7,384 nt of DNA from Bacteroidales bacterium (GTDB taxonomy: Bacteria; Bacteroidota; Bacteroidia; Bacteroidales; UBA4181). Position numbers and translations under genes: made by a program. Below are positions 6,659-7,384 of this stretch, one piece after another; the first letter of the stretch is position 1, and each line of letters opens with the position of its first letter. The stretch lies in the NCBI GenBank assembly GCA_028700615.1, contig JAQVSH010000082.1:1-7384 (forward strand), read 5' to 3'. The notes under the pieces were generated by a model. The model saw only the letters and a list, made by a program, of their open reading frames with translations, was not told where the DNA came from and did not search any database.

Positions 6659-6735
6659 TAGTATGCAGCTCCATGTTGCTGGAAAGTATTATCATACTCT
6701 TGGGCGCTGCAAAGCAACATGTTCGGTTCATACTA
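6659..6735 (-). repeat. Nested inverted repeats in the serS-kinase spacer (possible RNA hairpin or operator)
   Basis: Three concentric inverted repeats fill the spacer between the serS stop and the kinase start. The outer arms are TAGTATG (6659-6665) and CATACTA (6729-6735), 7 of 7. The middle arms are CATGTTGCT (6672-6680) and AGCAACATG (6713-6721), 9 of 9. The inner arms are AGTAT (6685-6689) and ATACT (6694-6698) around a four-base loop. In a transcript from serS this could fold into a long interrupted hairpin that begins immediately after the serS stop codon. It is not a standard intrinsic terminator, because no U-run follows. It could be an intercistronic RNA structure, a protein-binding site, or the remnant of a small palindromic element. 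The arms are read directly from the sequence; any function is inference. Confidence 0.7.
6681..6713 (-). promoter_or_regulatory. Weak Bacteroidota-type promoter candidate for the PfkB kinase
   Basis: On the minus strand a TTTG (6713-6710) lies 21 bases upstream of TACTTTCC (6688-6681). The known Bacteroidota promoter pattern is a -33 TTTG and a -7 TAnnTTTG about 19-21 bases apart. The -33 element and the spacing fit, but the -7 element lacks the final TG. Transcription would start roughly 40 bases before the kinase ATG. The candidate overlaps the nested palindrome, so if real it could be controlled by whatever binds there. Chance match is quite possible in such AT-rich DNA. Confidence 0.3.
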
Positions 6736-7384
6736 TTAAAAAGAAATCATTGGGAACCCGGTATAAGGAACCAACGCATCAGGGATTCTGATGCCTTCCG
6801 GACGCTGATTATTTTCTAACAAAGCTGCCACTACGCGGGGCAATGCCAACGCACTGCCATTGAGGGTATGTGCCAACTGGGTTTTCTTTTCTCCTTCTTC
6901 TTTATATCTCAATTTCAGACGATTAGCCTGAAATGTTTCAAAATTCGAGACCGAACTGATTTCTAACCACCTTTTCTGAGCAGCAGAATACACTTCAAAA
7001 TCATAAGTAATGGCCGAAGTGAAGCTCATATCTCCTCCGCAAAGCCTGAGAATCCGGTATGGCAATTCCAGTTTCTGAACCAACCCCTCCACATGAGCGA
7101 TCATCTCATCCAGCGCTTCATAGGAATGATCGGGGTGTTCCAGGCGGACAATCTCCACCTTATCAAACTGATGCAAACGATTTAAACCCCGGACATCCTT
7201 TCCGTAAGAACCCGCCTCCCGTCGGAAACAAGGAGTATAAGCCGTCATCTTTACAGGAAAATCCGAAGCGTTTAGAATAACGTCCCGGTATATATTGGTC
7301 ACAGGCAGCTCAGCCGTCGGGACCAGGTACAGATTATCAATCCCTACATGATACATCTGACCTTCTTTATCCGGCAATTGCCCG
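6736..7384 (-). CDS. serS: Seryl-tRNA synthetase, C-terminal part (5' end outside window)
   Basis: SerRS attaches serine to tRNA-Ser (and to tRNA-Sec where present) through a seryl-adenylate intermediate. The frame is open to the window edge, giving 215 visible residues beginning GQLPDKEGQMY; the N-terminal tRNA-binding coiled coil and class II motif 1 lie outside. Visible elements of the class II catalytic core, in order, are the serine-binding TAE in LVPTAELP (codons near 7315), motif 2 with YTPCFRREAGSYGKDVRGL and the LHQFDKVEIV strand, the substrate segment EISSVSNFETFQANR, and motif 3 with LNGSALALPR (codons near 6860). The ATP-contacting arginines of motifs 2 and 3 are both present. The C-terminus PYTGFPMISF ends at a TAA at 6736-6738. 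It is upstream of, and on the same strand as, the PfkB kinase gene, from which it is separated by a 102-base palindromic spacer. Confidence 0.97.
   Translation of the reverse strand, partial: GQLPDKEGQMYHVGIDNLYLVPTAELPVTNIYRDVILNASDFPVKMTAYTPCFRREAGSYGKDVRGLNRLHQFDKVEIVRLEHPDHSYEALDEMIAHVEGLVQKLELPYRILRLCGGDMSFTSAITYDFEVYSAAQKRWLEISSVSNFETFQANRLKLRYKEEGEKKTQLAHTLNGSALALPRVVAALLENNQRPEGIRIPDALVPYTGFPMISF

Noticed and set aside
1..7384. CRISPR array, tRNA or rRNA gene, insertion sequence, toxin-antitoxin or defence cluster
   Set aside because: Coding sequence covers almost the whole window and every gene belongs to a recognised family. No spaced direct repeats, cloverleaf sequence or transposase is visible.

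Overview
The window is a compact stretch of core chromosome from a member of the Bacteroidota, most likely a Bacteroidales-type organism. The evidence is the gene order ftsX - DUF3098 - uppP - truB - queA, which is characteristic of this phylum. TruB is short, without a PUA domain, and carries the GxTTPSFDLE variant. There is no Shine-Dalgarno sequence before any of the six gene starts on the + strand, and starts are preceded by A/T-rich leaders. I cannot place it to genus from sequence alone.

Layout, + strand (1-5646): one tightly packed run of seven genes. It holds the 3' part of ftsX (division-site ABC transporter membrane subunit), a small two-helix DUF3098 membrane protein, uppP (recycling of the C55 lipid carrier for wall synthesis), truB (tRNA pseudouridine-55), queA (queuosine step in tRNA), a GH3-family acyl-acid amido synthetase of unknown substrate, and a P-loop deoxynucleoside kinase. 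Spacers are 68, 12, -1, 11, 14 and 18 bases, so the run is probably one transcription unit or a few overlapping ones. It joins envelope and division functions to tRNA modification and then to two less obvious genes.

Layout, - strand (7384-5638): the 3' two thirds or so of a seryl-tRNA synthetase gene, then a PfkB-family sugar/nucleoside kinase that most resembles adenosine kinases. The two kinase genes meet tail to tail with their stop codons crossing (9-bp overlap) and no visible terminator between them.

No stretch longer than about 100 bases lacks a gene. The one intergenic region with real structure is the 102-base serS-kinase spacer (6634-6735). It carries three nested inverted repeats, alternative pairings, and a weak Bacteroidota-type promoter match. 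That spacer and the orphan GH3 enzyme are the most interesting items. I see no mobile element with a transposase, no CRISPR array, no tRNA or rRNA gene, and no clear undescribed defence or biosynthetic system.
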